Of a stretch of 27,880 nucleotides of DNA, positions 1 through 6,914 are shown piece by piece. Location of the stretch: positions 1 through 27,880 of the forward strand of contig UQTA01000039.1 in NCBI GenBank assembly GCA_900543885.1, written 5' to 3'. The translations under genes were made by a program, and so were the position numbers. The DNA comes from an uncultured Clostridium sp. Its GTDB lineage: Bacteria; Bacillota; Clostridia; Lachnospirales; Lachnospiraceae. Below the pieces are notes generated by a model that had not been told where the DNA came from, did no database searches, and saw nothing but the letters and a program-made list of their open reading frames with translations. Within the stretch, counting starts at the first letter, position 1. The number at the start of each line of letters is the position of its first letter.

Positions 1-674
1 TAGGTGTCAACAAAAAAGGTGCTTGGAACCATATAATAACGAATGATATCCTGGGATGCGGCTACCCAGTTGCTCCCGTCAAAACCAGTCCAGGTACTGT
101 TATCCCAGTTGTAAGCACCGCTTTCCACTGATTTCCAAGAAGAAATGCTTCCTGTTGCCACCAGATTCCGGCCAAGAACGGACTCATTTTCAATAGCTGT
201 ATTCCAGTCAATTCCTGTATTCTTCGCCCTGAATACCCAGTTGGGATACTGGGCATGAAGCTGACGCAGACCATCTTTGTAGCTTTCCGGAAATCCCTGG
301 GAAGTCAGGTACGCTTCAAAGTTTGCATCTGTGGAATACGAAACCGGAATACGTATGTAGGAAGAAGAAACATAACCGGTACCAGACTGTCCATTGCTGC
401 CTGTATACTGGATCTGATACCAGGTTTTTCCGTCTGTCCCTGTTTTTTCTCCTGTAATGCGCACACTGGCTCCTGCTGCCAGACGGGCAACAGCGCTGTA
501 ACCGGTTCCCGCATCACTTCTTACATTTAAAGAGGACGCCTTTACTGTAGCCGTCCCCGTATAAGCATAGGAATCTAACATGTGAAATGACAATGGTCTG
601 CTTAATGGAACGTTTGCAGCCAGTGTCAGGCCCAGCAAAACTGCAAGACCTTTTTTGTATATTTTCCCCTTCAT
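1..674 (-). CDS. Secreted SH3-domain / N-acetylglucosaminidase-like protein, 3' truncated by window edge
   Basis: An open frame of 224 codons runs from an ATG at 672-674 off the left edge of the window. An SD-like GGAG lies 12 nt upstream of the ATG. Residues 1-22 look like a signal peptide (KGKIYKK, then a hydrophobic run). Residues about 40-108 form a bacterial SH3 domain (SSLNVRSDAGTGYSAV, then a WYQI strand and GYVSSSYI). Residues about 118-150 (FEAYLTSQGFPESYKDGL, then LHAQYPNWVF) match the segment that precedes the glucosaminidase domain in clostridial LytD-like wall hydrolases; GIDWNTAIENES follows. The catalytic domain itself would lie mostly outside the window, so the enzymatic call is inference from family architecture. 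It probably cleaves or binds peptidoglycan outside the membrane. It has its own promoter and is not obviously co-transcribed with the upstream carboxypeptidase gene. Confidence 0.8.
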   Translation of the reverse strand, partial: MKGKIYKKGLAVLLGLTLAANVPLSRPLSFHMLDSYAYTGTATVKASSLNVRSDAGTGYSAVARLAAGASVRITGEKTGTDGKTWYQIQYTGSNGQSGTGYVSSSYIRIPVSYSTDANFEAYLTSQGFPESYKDGLRQLHAQYPNWVFRAKNTGIDWNTAIENESVLGRNLVATGSISSWKSVESGAYNWDNSTWTGFDGSNWVAASQDIIRYYMVPSTFFVDT

Positions 675-768
675 CTGCTGTATTATCTCCTGAATTCTTT
701 GGGTCGTTCAGTGAATGGGTCACAAACGCACCCCTGCATCGGACTTTTCACCTCTCAACACTGGTATC

Positions 769-798
769 ATTATAATGATATTTACCCCCTAATGTCAA
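769..798 (-). promoter_or_regulatory. Sigma-A-type promoter for the glucosaminidase-like gene
   Basis: On the minus strand TTGACA (793-798) is followed after 18 nt by TATAAT (769-774). Both hexamers are exact consensus. Transcription would start near 762, giving a leader of about 88 nt before the ATG at 674. The leader holds CAGTG and CACTG arms and an inner GGGT/ACCC pair that could form a stem; I do not recognise a riboswitch class. The rest of the gap between this gene and the carboxypeptidase gene (799-854) shows nothing else, and no clear terminator. Confidence 0.75.
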
Positions 799-854
799 CC
801 GCAACAAAAAATGTTCACACAAATCAAACTAATTTCGTAAGAAAACTTTAACAC

Positions 855-2171
855 TTACCTTTCATAAAGCGATCGTATCTGCTCCACAGAAATATCTGGA
901 AACCTAATCCATTTAGCTAAAACATGTTTTAAAGCAGTGAAAGCATACATTTTTCCTACAGAACGGTCACTATATAATGAAAGTTCTCCTATCAGCCGGC
1001 CTTCTATATAATATTGTACTTTTCCGATCTTCTCTCCTTCTTTTACAGGTGCCGTCAGTTTTTCAGGAAGGATCACTTTCTTTTCAGCTTTTTCTCCTTT
1101 TTTTAAAAGAGCATATACAAATGCTGAGGGACCATTTTCCCCCAGTTGGCTCTCTCCTGCCAACACAAAGCTGTTTTCTCTCTCACCCCAGCAGATTCCC
1201 CCTTCCACTGTTACAGGGATCCGCTCTGTTTTTCCCAGGTATTCGTGCAGATCTGTTTTTTCATAATTCTTCATTCCATATGAAAACAATGTCCTTGCAT
1301 CTGACCATTTTCGTGTCTTATAGGGCGGCCAGCCGCAGCCTAAAAGGGCAATGACAAATAATTTTCCATCTTTTTTCAAAGCTCCCACATAAGAATAACC
1401 GGCACCTCCTGTAAAGCCGGTCTTTCCTGTCAACGCCCCATCCATCATAGAAAGAAATGCATTATGGTTCCTGCACTGGATCTGATGCTTATTTTCTATA
1501 TCATAAAAAGTACGATCCTGTGTCTGGGTGATCTTTAAAAACTCCTCTGCCTTAGGTGACTTTTGTATACAATATACTAATATTTTTGCCAGATCCTCTG
1601 CTGTAGTAGAATGGATCCGTTCCTTTCCCGTTTCATCCACTTCTTTTGCATCCAGCCCGTTGGGGGTGATAAACCAGGTATCCTTACAGCCCAGTTCATC
1701 TGCCTTTGCATTCATCAGTCTGGCAAAGCCTTCTCTTGTTCCTCCGATCTGTTCTGCGATCATCACTGCGGCATCATTATAGGATTCCAGCATCAGACCA
1801 TAAAGCAGGTCTTTAAGCAGATACTGCTCTCCCTTTTTCACTCCCATATGCACCTTAGGCTGGGAAGCTGCATAAGACGATACTGTGACCACATCTTCCA
1901 TATTTCCCTGCTCCAATGCCAGGATACAGGTCATGATCTTAGTGGTACTTGCCATAGGCCGTATTTGTTTTTCATTTTTTCCATAAAGAATGCGGCCGCT
2001 GTCTCCATCCATAAGAATTGCCGACTGAGAATAAAGCCGCAGATCCTCTTTTTCCTCTGCAAAAACCGGGATCCTACAAAAAATAAGTGGATACAAAAAC
2101 ACAATAAACACGATCAGGCAGAATCTCTTCCACCAGGATATGCGGTTTAAAACCTGTTTTTTCTCTTTCAC
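855..2171 (-). CDS. Serine-type D-alanyl-D-alanine carboxypeptidase, DacF/PBP5 type
   Basis: The product removes the terminal D-Ala of peptidoglycan pentapeptides outside the membrane. All three penicillin-binding motifs are visible: STTK (residues 75-78 with the start used here), SYN (130-132) and KTG (250-252, in LTGKTGFTGGAGYS). The N-terminus has a hydrophobic segment ending in VFA|EEKED, a plausible signal peptide. After the transpeptidase-like domain comes a C-terminal PBP5-type beta domain and a final amphipathic stretch (KHVLAKWIRF). The frame stays open to a GTG at 2207, but that codon has no ribosome binding site; the GTG at 2169-2171 has GGGGAG about 10 nt upstream, so I use it (438 aa). 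It resembles DacF of spore formers. No strong promoter was found upstream; the gene is divergent from dinB. Confidence 0.9.
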   Translation of the reverse strand: MKEKKQVLNRISWWKRFCLIVFIVFLYPLIFCRIPVFAEEKEDLRLYSQSAILMDGDSGRILYGKNEKQIRPMASTTKIMTCILALEQGNMEDVVTVSSYAASQPKVHMGVKKGEQYLLKDLLYGLMLESYNDAAVMIAEQIGGTREGFARLMNAKADELGCKDTWFITPNGLDAKEVDETGKERIHSTTAEDLAKILVYCIQKSPKAEEFLKITQTQDRTFYDIENKHQIQCRNHNAFLSMMDGALTGKTGFTGGAGYSYVGALKKDGKLFVIALLGCGWPPYKTRKWSDARTLFSYGMKNYEKTDLHEYLGKTERIPVTVEGGICWGERENSFVLAGESQLGENGPSAFVYALLKKGEKAEKKVILPEKLTAPVKEGEKIGKVQYYIEGRLIGELSLYSDRSVGKMYAFTALKHVLAKWIRFPDISVEQIRSLYER

Positions 2172-2279
2172 CCTAAGGGCATCTCCCCAAAAGTGGTTAC
2201 TGCTCACCCATTACATGACCAGAAAACCAGATCATTCTTTTTCTCATCCTATTCTATATTTCTTTCAGATATACCAAAA

Positions 2280-2308
2280 TTGACGAACCTTACTCCTTGT
2301 GTTATGAT
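2280..2308 (+). promoter_or_regulatory. Sigma-A-type promoter for the dinB leader and operon
   Basis: TTGACG (2280-2285) and TATGAT (2303-2308) are separated by exactly 17 nt. Transcription should start near 2315, which leaves an unusually long leader of about 226 nt before the dinB start codon. I looked for a LexA-type operator (GAAC-N4-GTTC or close) around the promoter and did not find one. Confidence 0.75.
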
Positions 2309-2314
2309 TTTAGG

Positions 2315-2540
2315 ATAACATGTATTCTCCCTGTTTCAAAAGGACATTCATATGTTCTCTCGGAATCTTTCTGTACCTGATTTTGTGAGATGATTTTTTG
2401 TCAGTTGTGCCCAAATTTCTGAGGCGTACGCGGTGCGTACGTTGATGAAATTCGGGTGCGGCTGGCGGAAAATCAGCCACAAAGGCAGGTGCATGAAAGA
2501 CTCCGAGAGAGCATTCATCTCTCAGGAGGCAAAACGATCC
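2315..2540 (+). promoter_or_regulatory. Structured 5' leader of dinB with sequestered ribosome binding site; possible novel RNA switch
   Basis: The leader contains three hairpins. (1) At about 2407-2459, an imperfect long stem with GTGCCC/GGGTGC, AATTTC/GAAATT and a perfect inner CGTACGC-GGT-GCGTACG (2425-2441). (2) GGCTG/CAGCC at 2460-2478. (3) CTCCGAGAGA (2501-2510) pairs with TCTCTCAGGAG (2518-2528) with one bulged A, burying the AGGAGG ribosome binding site of dinB. Upstream, TCTCTCGGA (2356-2364) is the perfect 9-nt complement of 2502-2510, so it could displace the sequestering strand and free the site. A 22-codon open frame with a poor initiation context (2320-2388) overlaps that upstream segment. 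Pairings are read by eye; the switching role is inference. Confidence 0.5.
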
Positions 2541-3818
2541 ATGAAAGCAGCCAAACAGCGCCTTATCTTTCACATTGATGTAAACTCCGCTTTCTTAAGC
2601 TGGGAATCTGTGTATCGTCTTGAGAAAAATCCTCAGGATATCGATCTGCGCACCATTGCCTGTGCAGTAGGCGGCGATACAAGCACCCGCCACGGAATCA
2701 TCCTGGCTAAATCTACTCTTGCTAAAAAGCAGGGCGTAACCACAGGAGAAGCGATTTCCCAGGCTTTGCTAAAATGTCCGGATCTCGTGATCGTGCCTTC
2801 CCGCTTTGATTTTTACATCCAATGTTCCAGAAAAATGATGAAACTTTTAGAGGAATATACTCCTGACCATGAGAAATTCAGTATTGACGAAACCTTTCTG
2901 GATATGACAGATACCATCCACCTGTTTGGTTCCCCTTTCAATACAGCAGACCAGATACGCAAACGCATCCGGGATGAACTTGGCTTTACTGTCAACGTAG
3001 GTATTGCACCAAACAAGCTTCTTGCAAAAATGGCCTCTGATTTTGAAAAACCAGATAAATGCCATACCCTTTTTCCTCAGGAAATACCAGATAAGATGTG
3101 GCCCCTTCCCATCCGCAGTCTGTTCTGCGTTGGACAGTCTGCCCAGAAAAAACTGGAAAACTTAGGGATCCATACCATCGGTCAGCTGGCTCACTGTGAT
3201 CTGAACCTGTTAAAAATGCATCTGGGAGAAAAATATGGGATCCTGATCCATCAGTATGCCAACGGCATTGACGATGATCCTGTAGCAGAAAAAGAACCCA
3301 TTAATAAAGGATATGGAAACAGTATCACTCTGTCCAGGGATATTTCAGATTATGAAACCGGCTGTCAGGTACTGCTCTCCCTTTGTGAAACAGTGGGCGC
3401 CAGGCTGCGGGCAGACCATGTACTTTGCAGCAGCGTGTGTGTAGAACTGCGTGACTGGTCCTTTAAAAACCAGTCTCACCAGATGACCTTAAGGGAACCT
3501 ACCAACTCCACCTCCCGGCTCTTTGAATATGCCTGCAGGCTTTTAAAAGAATCCTGGGATATGACGCCTCTGCGCCTTATGGGACTGAGGGCAGGAAAAA
3601 TATCAGATGACTCTTTCTGCCAGATGAGCCTGTTTGAAGATGAATCTGCCAAAAAGAAAAAGGAATTTGAAAAAACCGTAGATACCATTCGCAGCCGTTT
3701 TGGCATCGACAGCATCAAACGTGCCAGTTTTCTGCAAAAAGATGCCATCGTAGACCATGCTGCCAGCAAAAAGAAAACCTTTCAGACAGGATCCACAAAA
3801 AAGAATTTACAAAAATAA
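2541..3818 (+). CDS. dinB: DNA polymerase IV (Y-family translesion polymerase)
   Basis: This is a 425-aa Y-family polymerase that copies damaged template DNA with low fidelity. The palm motif HIDVNSAF carries the first catalytic Asp (residue 13) and SIDETFLDM (114-122) carries the second acidic pair. The region about 190-250 holds the thumb helix-hairpin-helix segment (FCVGQSAQKKLENLGI), followed by the little-finger domain. QMSLF at 361-365 fits the QxxLF sliding-clamp binding motif. The open frame continues upstream to 2433, but the ATG at 2541 has a strong AGGAGG 11 nt before it and fits the normal family N-terminus, so the upstream part is read as leader. The gene lies 18 nt before an RluA-family gene and is probably co-transcribed with it. 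The leader suggests control at translation rather than by LexA. Confidence 0.93.
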   Translation: MKAAKQRLIFHIDVNSAFLSWESVYRLEKNPQDIDLRTIACAVGGDTSTRHGIILAKSTLAKKQGVTTGEAISQALLKCPDLVIVPSRFDFYIQCSRKMMKLLEEYTPDHEKFSIDETFLDMTDTIHLFGSPFNTADQIRKRIRDELGFTVNVGIAPNKLLAKMASDFEKPDKCHTLFPQEIPDKMWPLPIRSLFCVGQSAQKKLENLGIHTIGQLAHCDLNLLKMHLGEKYGILIHQYANGIDDDPVAEKEPINKGYGNSITLSRDISDYETGCQVLLSLCETVGARLRADHVLCSSVCVELRDWSFKNQSHQMTLREPTNSTSRLFEYACRLLKESWDMTPLRLMGLRAGKISDDSFCQMSLFEDESAKKKKEFEKTVDTIRSRFGIDSIKRASFLQKDAIVDHAASKKKTFQTGSTKKNLQK

Positions 3819-3836
3819 AAGGAATTTGAAATATTC

Positions 3837-4733
3837 ATGATAAAAAAGACATTACAATACGAGATCACCGAAAAAGATCAGGGAAAGACGGTAGAACAGT
3901 TTTTAAGAAGCAAAGGTTATTCCCATCGTCTGGTAGTAAAGCTGAGAAATTCTCCCACGGGCCTTACGATCGGCGGTGAACTTGCCTATACCATCCACAG
4001 GCTCCAGACCGGAGAAGTCCTTACTGCTACCCTGGAGGAGGAAAATTCTCAAAATATTGTTCCTGCAAAACTCCCTCTTAATATTGTTTACGAAGATGAA
4101 GATATCTTAGTAATAAACAAAGATGCCGGTGTGCCTATCCACCCCTCTCAGGGGCATTTTGACCACACACTGGCAAATGCCGTTGCCTGGTATTACCAGA
4201 GCAAAGGACAAACTCTGGTCTATCGGGCCATCAACCGCTTAGACCGGGACACTACCGGCCTTTTGGTCATTGCCAAACATCTCCTTGCCGGCTGCATCTT
4301 ATCAGACCAGATGCTCCACAGACAGATCCACAGACAGTACCGGGCTATTGTCTGCGGCAAGACAGAAAAAGAGGGCATCATTGATGCCCCCATTGGACGG
4401 GCAGAAGATTCTACCGTCCTGCGCCGTATTGACTTTGAACATGGTGAAACTGCCCGAACTCATTACAAACTTCTCTCCTATGACGAAGAGAAAGATCTCT
4501 CCTACATCAGCCTGAAGCTTGATACCGGCCGAACCCATCAGATCCGGGTACATATGGGCTATATCGGTCATCCTCTTCCCGGCGATTTTCTTTATAACCC
4601 GGACTATCGCTATATCAGCCGCCAGCCGCTCCACTCTTACGGTCTGGAATTTATCCATCCTCTTACAGGAGAACCTTTAAGCTTTACGGCTCCTCTCCCG
4701 AAAGATATGGCTGCTTTAGTAAAAGAATCTTAA
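3837..4733 (+). CDS. RluA-family pseudouridine synthase
   Basis: A 298-aa protein that should isomerise uridine to pseudouridine in rRNA or tRNA. The catalytic segment is AINRLDRDTTGLLVIAK with the active Asp at residue 136; the usual His of HRLD is Asn here. DTGRTHQIRVHMGYIGHPLPGD (two adjoining blocks near residues 225-247) is the second family signature. The N-terminal 75 residues resemble an S4-like RNA-binding domain (KTVEQFLRSKGYSHRLVVKLR). A purine-rich AAAGGAA lies about 12 nt before the ATG. The gene follows dinB by 18 nt on the same strand and ends 12 nt from the convergent methyltransferase gene, with only a small hairpin between. The exact rRNA target (RluD-, RluC- or other type) cannot be told from the sequence. 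Confidence 0.9.
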   Translation: MIKKTLQYEITEKDQGKTVEQFLRSKGYSHRLVVKLRNSPTGLTIGGELAYTIHRLQTGEVLTATLEEENSQNIVPAKLPLNIVYEDEDILVINKDAGVPIHPSQGHFDHTLANAVAWYYQSKGQTLVYRAINRLDRDTTGLLVIAKHLLAGCILSDQMLHRQIHRQYRAIVCGKTEKEGIIDAPIGRAEDSTVLRRIDFEHGETARTHYKLLSYDEEKDLSYISLKLDTGRTHQIRVHMGYIGHPLPGDFLYNPDYRYISRQPLHSYGLEFIHPLTGEPLSFTAPLPKDMAALVKES

Positions 4734-4745
4734 AAGACCTGAGTC

Positions 4746-6077
4746 TTACATCCACCTAAGTCCCTTGGGATAATGGTTTTTAATCGTTCCGGCAGCCTTT
4801 TTCCCCCATCCAAGACTTACATTTCCCGTGCAGATCAGTACCCAGCCTTTTTCACAGGGAGCAGACATACCGGTATCCCCGGTCAGTGTCTCTCCCTTTA
4901 AATATTTAACTGCTTCCACACTGTTTGGTTCCATTTCTTTCCATACCTTTGCCTGTTCCTGCTTTAACCAAAGTGCAAGAGCATGGGAAGGCTCTAAGCG
5001 GTTTTTCTTTATCGTTCCTATATGAAGACCTGGGCGGAGTACTTTCAGACCCTTTAAACTGATCATCTGGGAAGGCAGAAGATAAAGCTGATCCCCAAAG
5101 CGGAGATATTCTTCTCTCATTTTCAGGTTTTCCGGCTCTGTCAGCGTCTCATCCAGAAAACGCCAAAGTTCTTTTATCACTTCTTTCTCTTTCTTTGGAT
5201 CTATATATGACGGCTGGCTGCGTTTTCCAAAAAATTCCCCTGCATCTTCCTTGCGGCGAAGAACTGCCATAAAATGGCCTTCTCCCTCTGTTTTGTGAGG
5301 CATAATACGAAAAGCCCGTTCCAGATGGAATTTTTCAATACTTTCTGTTTTTCCTTCTTCTTTCTCCTGACCATAAAAAGCCCACCCGGGCACTGCTTCC
5401 ATCAGTCCTTTAGGACATTCTCTCTCTTCCAGATAAAAATCCTCATGTTTCTTTAAAAAAGAAAGGATAGTGCCTTCATTTTCCTCCGGCGCAAAGGTAC
5501 AGGTAGAATATACCATGGTACCTCCTGGTTTTAACATAGATGCTGCATTTTCTAATATCTCCTGCTGACGGGCTGCACACATTTTAACGTGTTCCTCGCT
5601 CCACTGCTTCACTGCTTCTTCTTCTTTGCGGAACATTCCTTCGCCGGAACAGGGCGCATCTACTGCGATCCGGTCAAAAAATCCCGGAAATGCCTTTGCT
5701 AAGCTTTTTGCATCCTCATTTGTGACAACACAGTTTCCCACACCCATGCGTTCCATGTTCTGGGAAAGGATCTTTGCCCGGCCCGGATGGATCTCATTAG
5801 ACAAAAGGAAACCTTCCCCTTTTAAACGGGATGCAATATGACTGGATTTTCCCCCAGGAGCTGCGCACAGATCCAATACATGATCACCTGGTTTCGGATC
5901 TAAAAGTTCCACTACAGACATGGCGCTGGGCTCCTGAATGTAATAAAGACCTGCTTCGTGGAAAGGATGTTTGCCGGGTCTGGCCTCTAATGGGTAATAA
6001 TATCCTTCTTTTACCCAGGGAACCTGTGTCAGTTCTATATTTAAGATATGGGCCGTCTTCTCTGCCAGCTCCTTCAC
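4746..6077 (-). CDS. RsmF/NOL1-NOP2-Sun type rRNA (cytosine-5) methyltransferase, reading frame broken near its 5' end
   Basis: This frame encodes the catalytic part of a SAM-dependent RNA m5C methyltransferase. The SAM-binding loop CAAPGGKSS (71-79), the motif DAPCSGEG (140-147) with one catalytic Cys, and YSTCTF (190-195) with the other are all intact, and a C-terminal RsmF-type domain follows. The open frame begins at a GTG (6075-6077) that has no convincing ribosome binding site and lacks the normal N-terminus. That N-terminus is present in another frame at 6119-6238, and sequence between 6078 and about 6141 continues in this frame as GLRFNSLKTKEGKAPDW, the expected family sequence. One missing G in the run at 6139-6141 would restore a 497-aa protein from the ATG at 6236-6238. 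It is either a recent mutation or a sequencing error. Confidence 0.85.
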   Translation of the reverse strand: MKELAEKTAHILNIELTQVPWVKEGYYYPLEARPGKHPFHEAGLYYIQEPSAMSVVELLDPKPGDHVLDLCAAPGGKSSHIASRLKGEGFLLSNEIHPGRAKILSQNMERMGVGNCVVTNEDAKSLAKAFPGFFDRIAVDAPCSGEGMFRKEEEAVKQWSEEHVKMCAARQQEILENAASMLKPGGTMVYSTCTFAPEENEGTILSFLKKHEDFYLEERECPKGLMEAVPGWAFYGQEKEEGKTESIEKFHLERAFRIMPHKTEGEGHFMAVLRRKEDAGEFFGKRSQPSYIDPKKEKEVIKELWRFLDETLTEPENLKMREEYLRFGDQLYLLPSQMISLKGLKVLRPGLHIGTIKKNRLEPSHALALWLKQEQAKVWKEMEPNSVEAVKYLKGETLTGDTGMSAPCEKGWVLICTGNVSLGWGKKAAGTIKNHYPKGLRWM

Positions 6078-6118
6078 TCCCGTTTCTTCCCAGTCAGGAG
6101 CTTTCCCCTCTTTTGTTT

Positions 6119-6238
6119 TTAGACTGTTAAACCGCAGGCCCTGTACCTTTTCTGCTCATAGCTGGCCTCAAATGCACTGTATTCTTCCCCCAGCAGTTCT
6201 CTCATGCGCTCTTTAAAGCGCTGCGGCAGCATTATCAT
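6119..6238 (-). pseudogene. N-terminal fragment of the frameshifted RsmF-type methyltransferase
   Basis: The ATG at 6236-6238 is preceded by AAAGGAAAGTAGG, a good ribosome binding region, and a second in-frame ATG lies at 6230-6232. The 39-residue product begins MIMLPQRFKERMRELLGEEY and continues to YEQKRYR, which is the standard N-terminus of clostridial RsmF-like proteins. After RYR the frame goes wrong and stops at TAA (6119-6121). The continuation GLRFNSLK is found in the -1 frame directly after that point, so this and the ORF at 4746-6077 are two parts of one gene. Confidence 0.8.
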
Positions 6239-6280
6239 CCTACTTTCCTTTCTTTCAACACACTTGTACAGCATGACACT

Positions 6281-6319
6281 AAAAAGGCCGGCAGGTTCAT
6301 CCGCCCCACCAGCCTTTTT
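6281..6319 (-). terminator. Rho-independent terminator after the DUF6465-type gene (bidirectional)
   Basis: An inverted repeat with about 15-bp arms (AAAAAGGC...GCCTTTTT at the outer ends, with G-T wobbles inside) and a loop of about 9 nt. Read on the minus strand it ends in TTTTT, 43 nt after the stop codon of the DUF6465-type gene. The A/T-run symmetry means it could also act on the plus strand. It separates the DUF6465-type gene from the methyltransferase gene downstream. Confidence 0.85.
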
Positions 6320-6361
6320 CAGATCACTGTTTTAATATTATTCCTATGTCAGGTTCTCTGA

Positions 6362-6772
6362 TTACAGCATTACCTTGAAATCATCAGATGCTTCACCGTT
6401 TACTACATAGTAAGCTGCGCCTTCTTCTGCAACTACATACAGCTCAACTTCTTTGATCTCAACACCTTTGTGGGTGCTCTTGTATGCTTCTACAGCCTGA
6501 TCTAATACGCTCTTAGCAAGAACATCCTTGCCAGAGAACTGGAAATGTACTTCCATCTTTGGCTCTGCTGCCTTCTTTGCTGGCGCTTTCTTAGCGGCCG
6601 TTTTCTTTGCAGGTGCCTTTTTAACAGCTTCCTTTGCTTCTGCTGCAACTGCCTTTACAGTAGCTGCTGCTTCTTTTACAGTTTCCTTTACTACTGGAGC
6701 TGCTTCTTTTACGGTTTCCTTTACAGTTTCTTTTACTGCTGTTGTTTTAGCTGCCTTCTTAGCCATTGTCAT
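6362..6772 (-). CDS. Alanine/lysine-rich histone-like tail fused to a DUF6465-type domain
   Basis: A 136-aa protein in two parts. Residues 1-72 are low complexity, rich in Ala, Lys, Val and Glu, with repeats of VKETVKE and then KKAPAKK, resembling histone H1 or phasin-like tails. Residues about 73-136 form a compact domain (MEVHFQFSGKDVLAK, then IKEVELYVVAEEGAAYYVVN) that I match to the DUF6465 family of Firmicutes; its function is not known to me. The ATG at 6770-6772 is chosen because GGGAG lies 9 nt upstream; the ATG two codons later would be too far. It has an exact consensus promoter and its own terminator, so it is probably a strongly expressed single gene. The basic repeats suggest nucleic acid or polyanion binding, which is inference. 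Confidence 0.85.
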   Translation of the reverse strand: MTMAKKAAKTTAVKETVKETVKEAAPVVKETVKEAAATVKAVAAEAKEAVKKAPAKKTAAKKAPAKKAAEPKMEVHFQFSGKDVLAKSVLDQAVEAYKSTHKGVEIKEVELYVVAEEGAAYYVVNGEASDDFKVML

Positions 6773-6873
6773 AATTCATTTCTCCCTGTTGATCTGAGTT
6801 TTTCAGGCTTTTACCCCTGAAACCATTCTATGTTTTTCGCTTCTTTATGTTCGTCTCTGATGTATCAAAAGGC

Positions 6874-6902
6874 ATTATAAAATGGTTTTTCTGATTTGTC
6901 AA
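6874..6902 (-). promoter_or_regulatory. Exact consensus sigma-A promoter for the DUF6465-type gene
   Basis: On the minus strand TTGACA (6897-6902), a 17-nt spacer and TATAAT (6874-6879) match the consensus at every position. Transcription would start near 6867, giving a leader of about 95 nt. The -35 lies only 12 nt beyond the stop codon of the L,D-transpeptidase gene, and no terminator is visible between them, so read-through from the upstream operon is possible. Confidence 0.85.
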
Positions 6903-6914
6903 CTTTTTCCGCCA

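Noticed and set aside
1611..2150. 179-codon plus-strand open frame opposite the carboxypeptidase gene
   Set aside because: Antisense shadow of a gene with intact STTK, SYN and KTG motifs; no ribosome binding site or family match.
2270..2320. LexA (SOS) operator at the dinB promoter
   Set aside because: GAAC occurs once (CGAACC) but without the matching GTTC half at the right distance.
2433..2540. 36-codon in-frame upstream extension of dinB
   Set aside because: It has no good ribosome binding site, is not like DinB N-termini, and covers strong hairpins; the ATG at 2541 has AGGAGG and starts the normal family sequence.
4734..4747. AAGAC-CTGA-GTCTT hairpin between the RluA-family and methyltransferase genes as terminator
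   Set aside because: Only a 5-bp stem and no adjoining T run on either strand; too weak to call.
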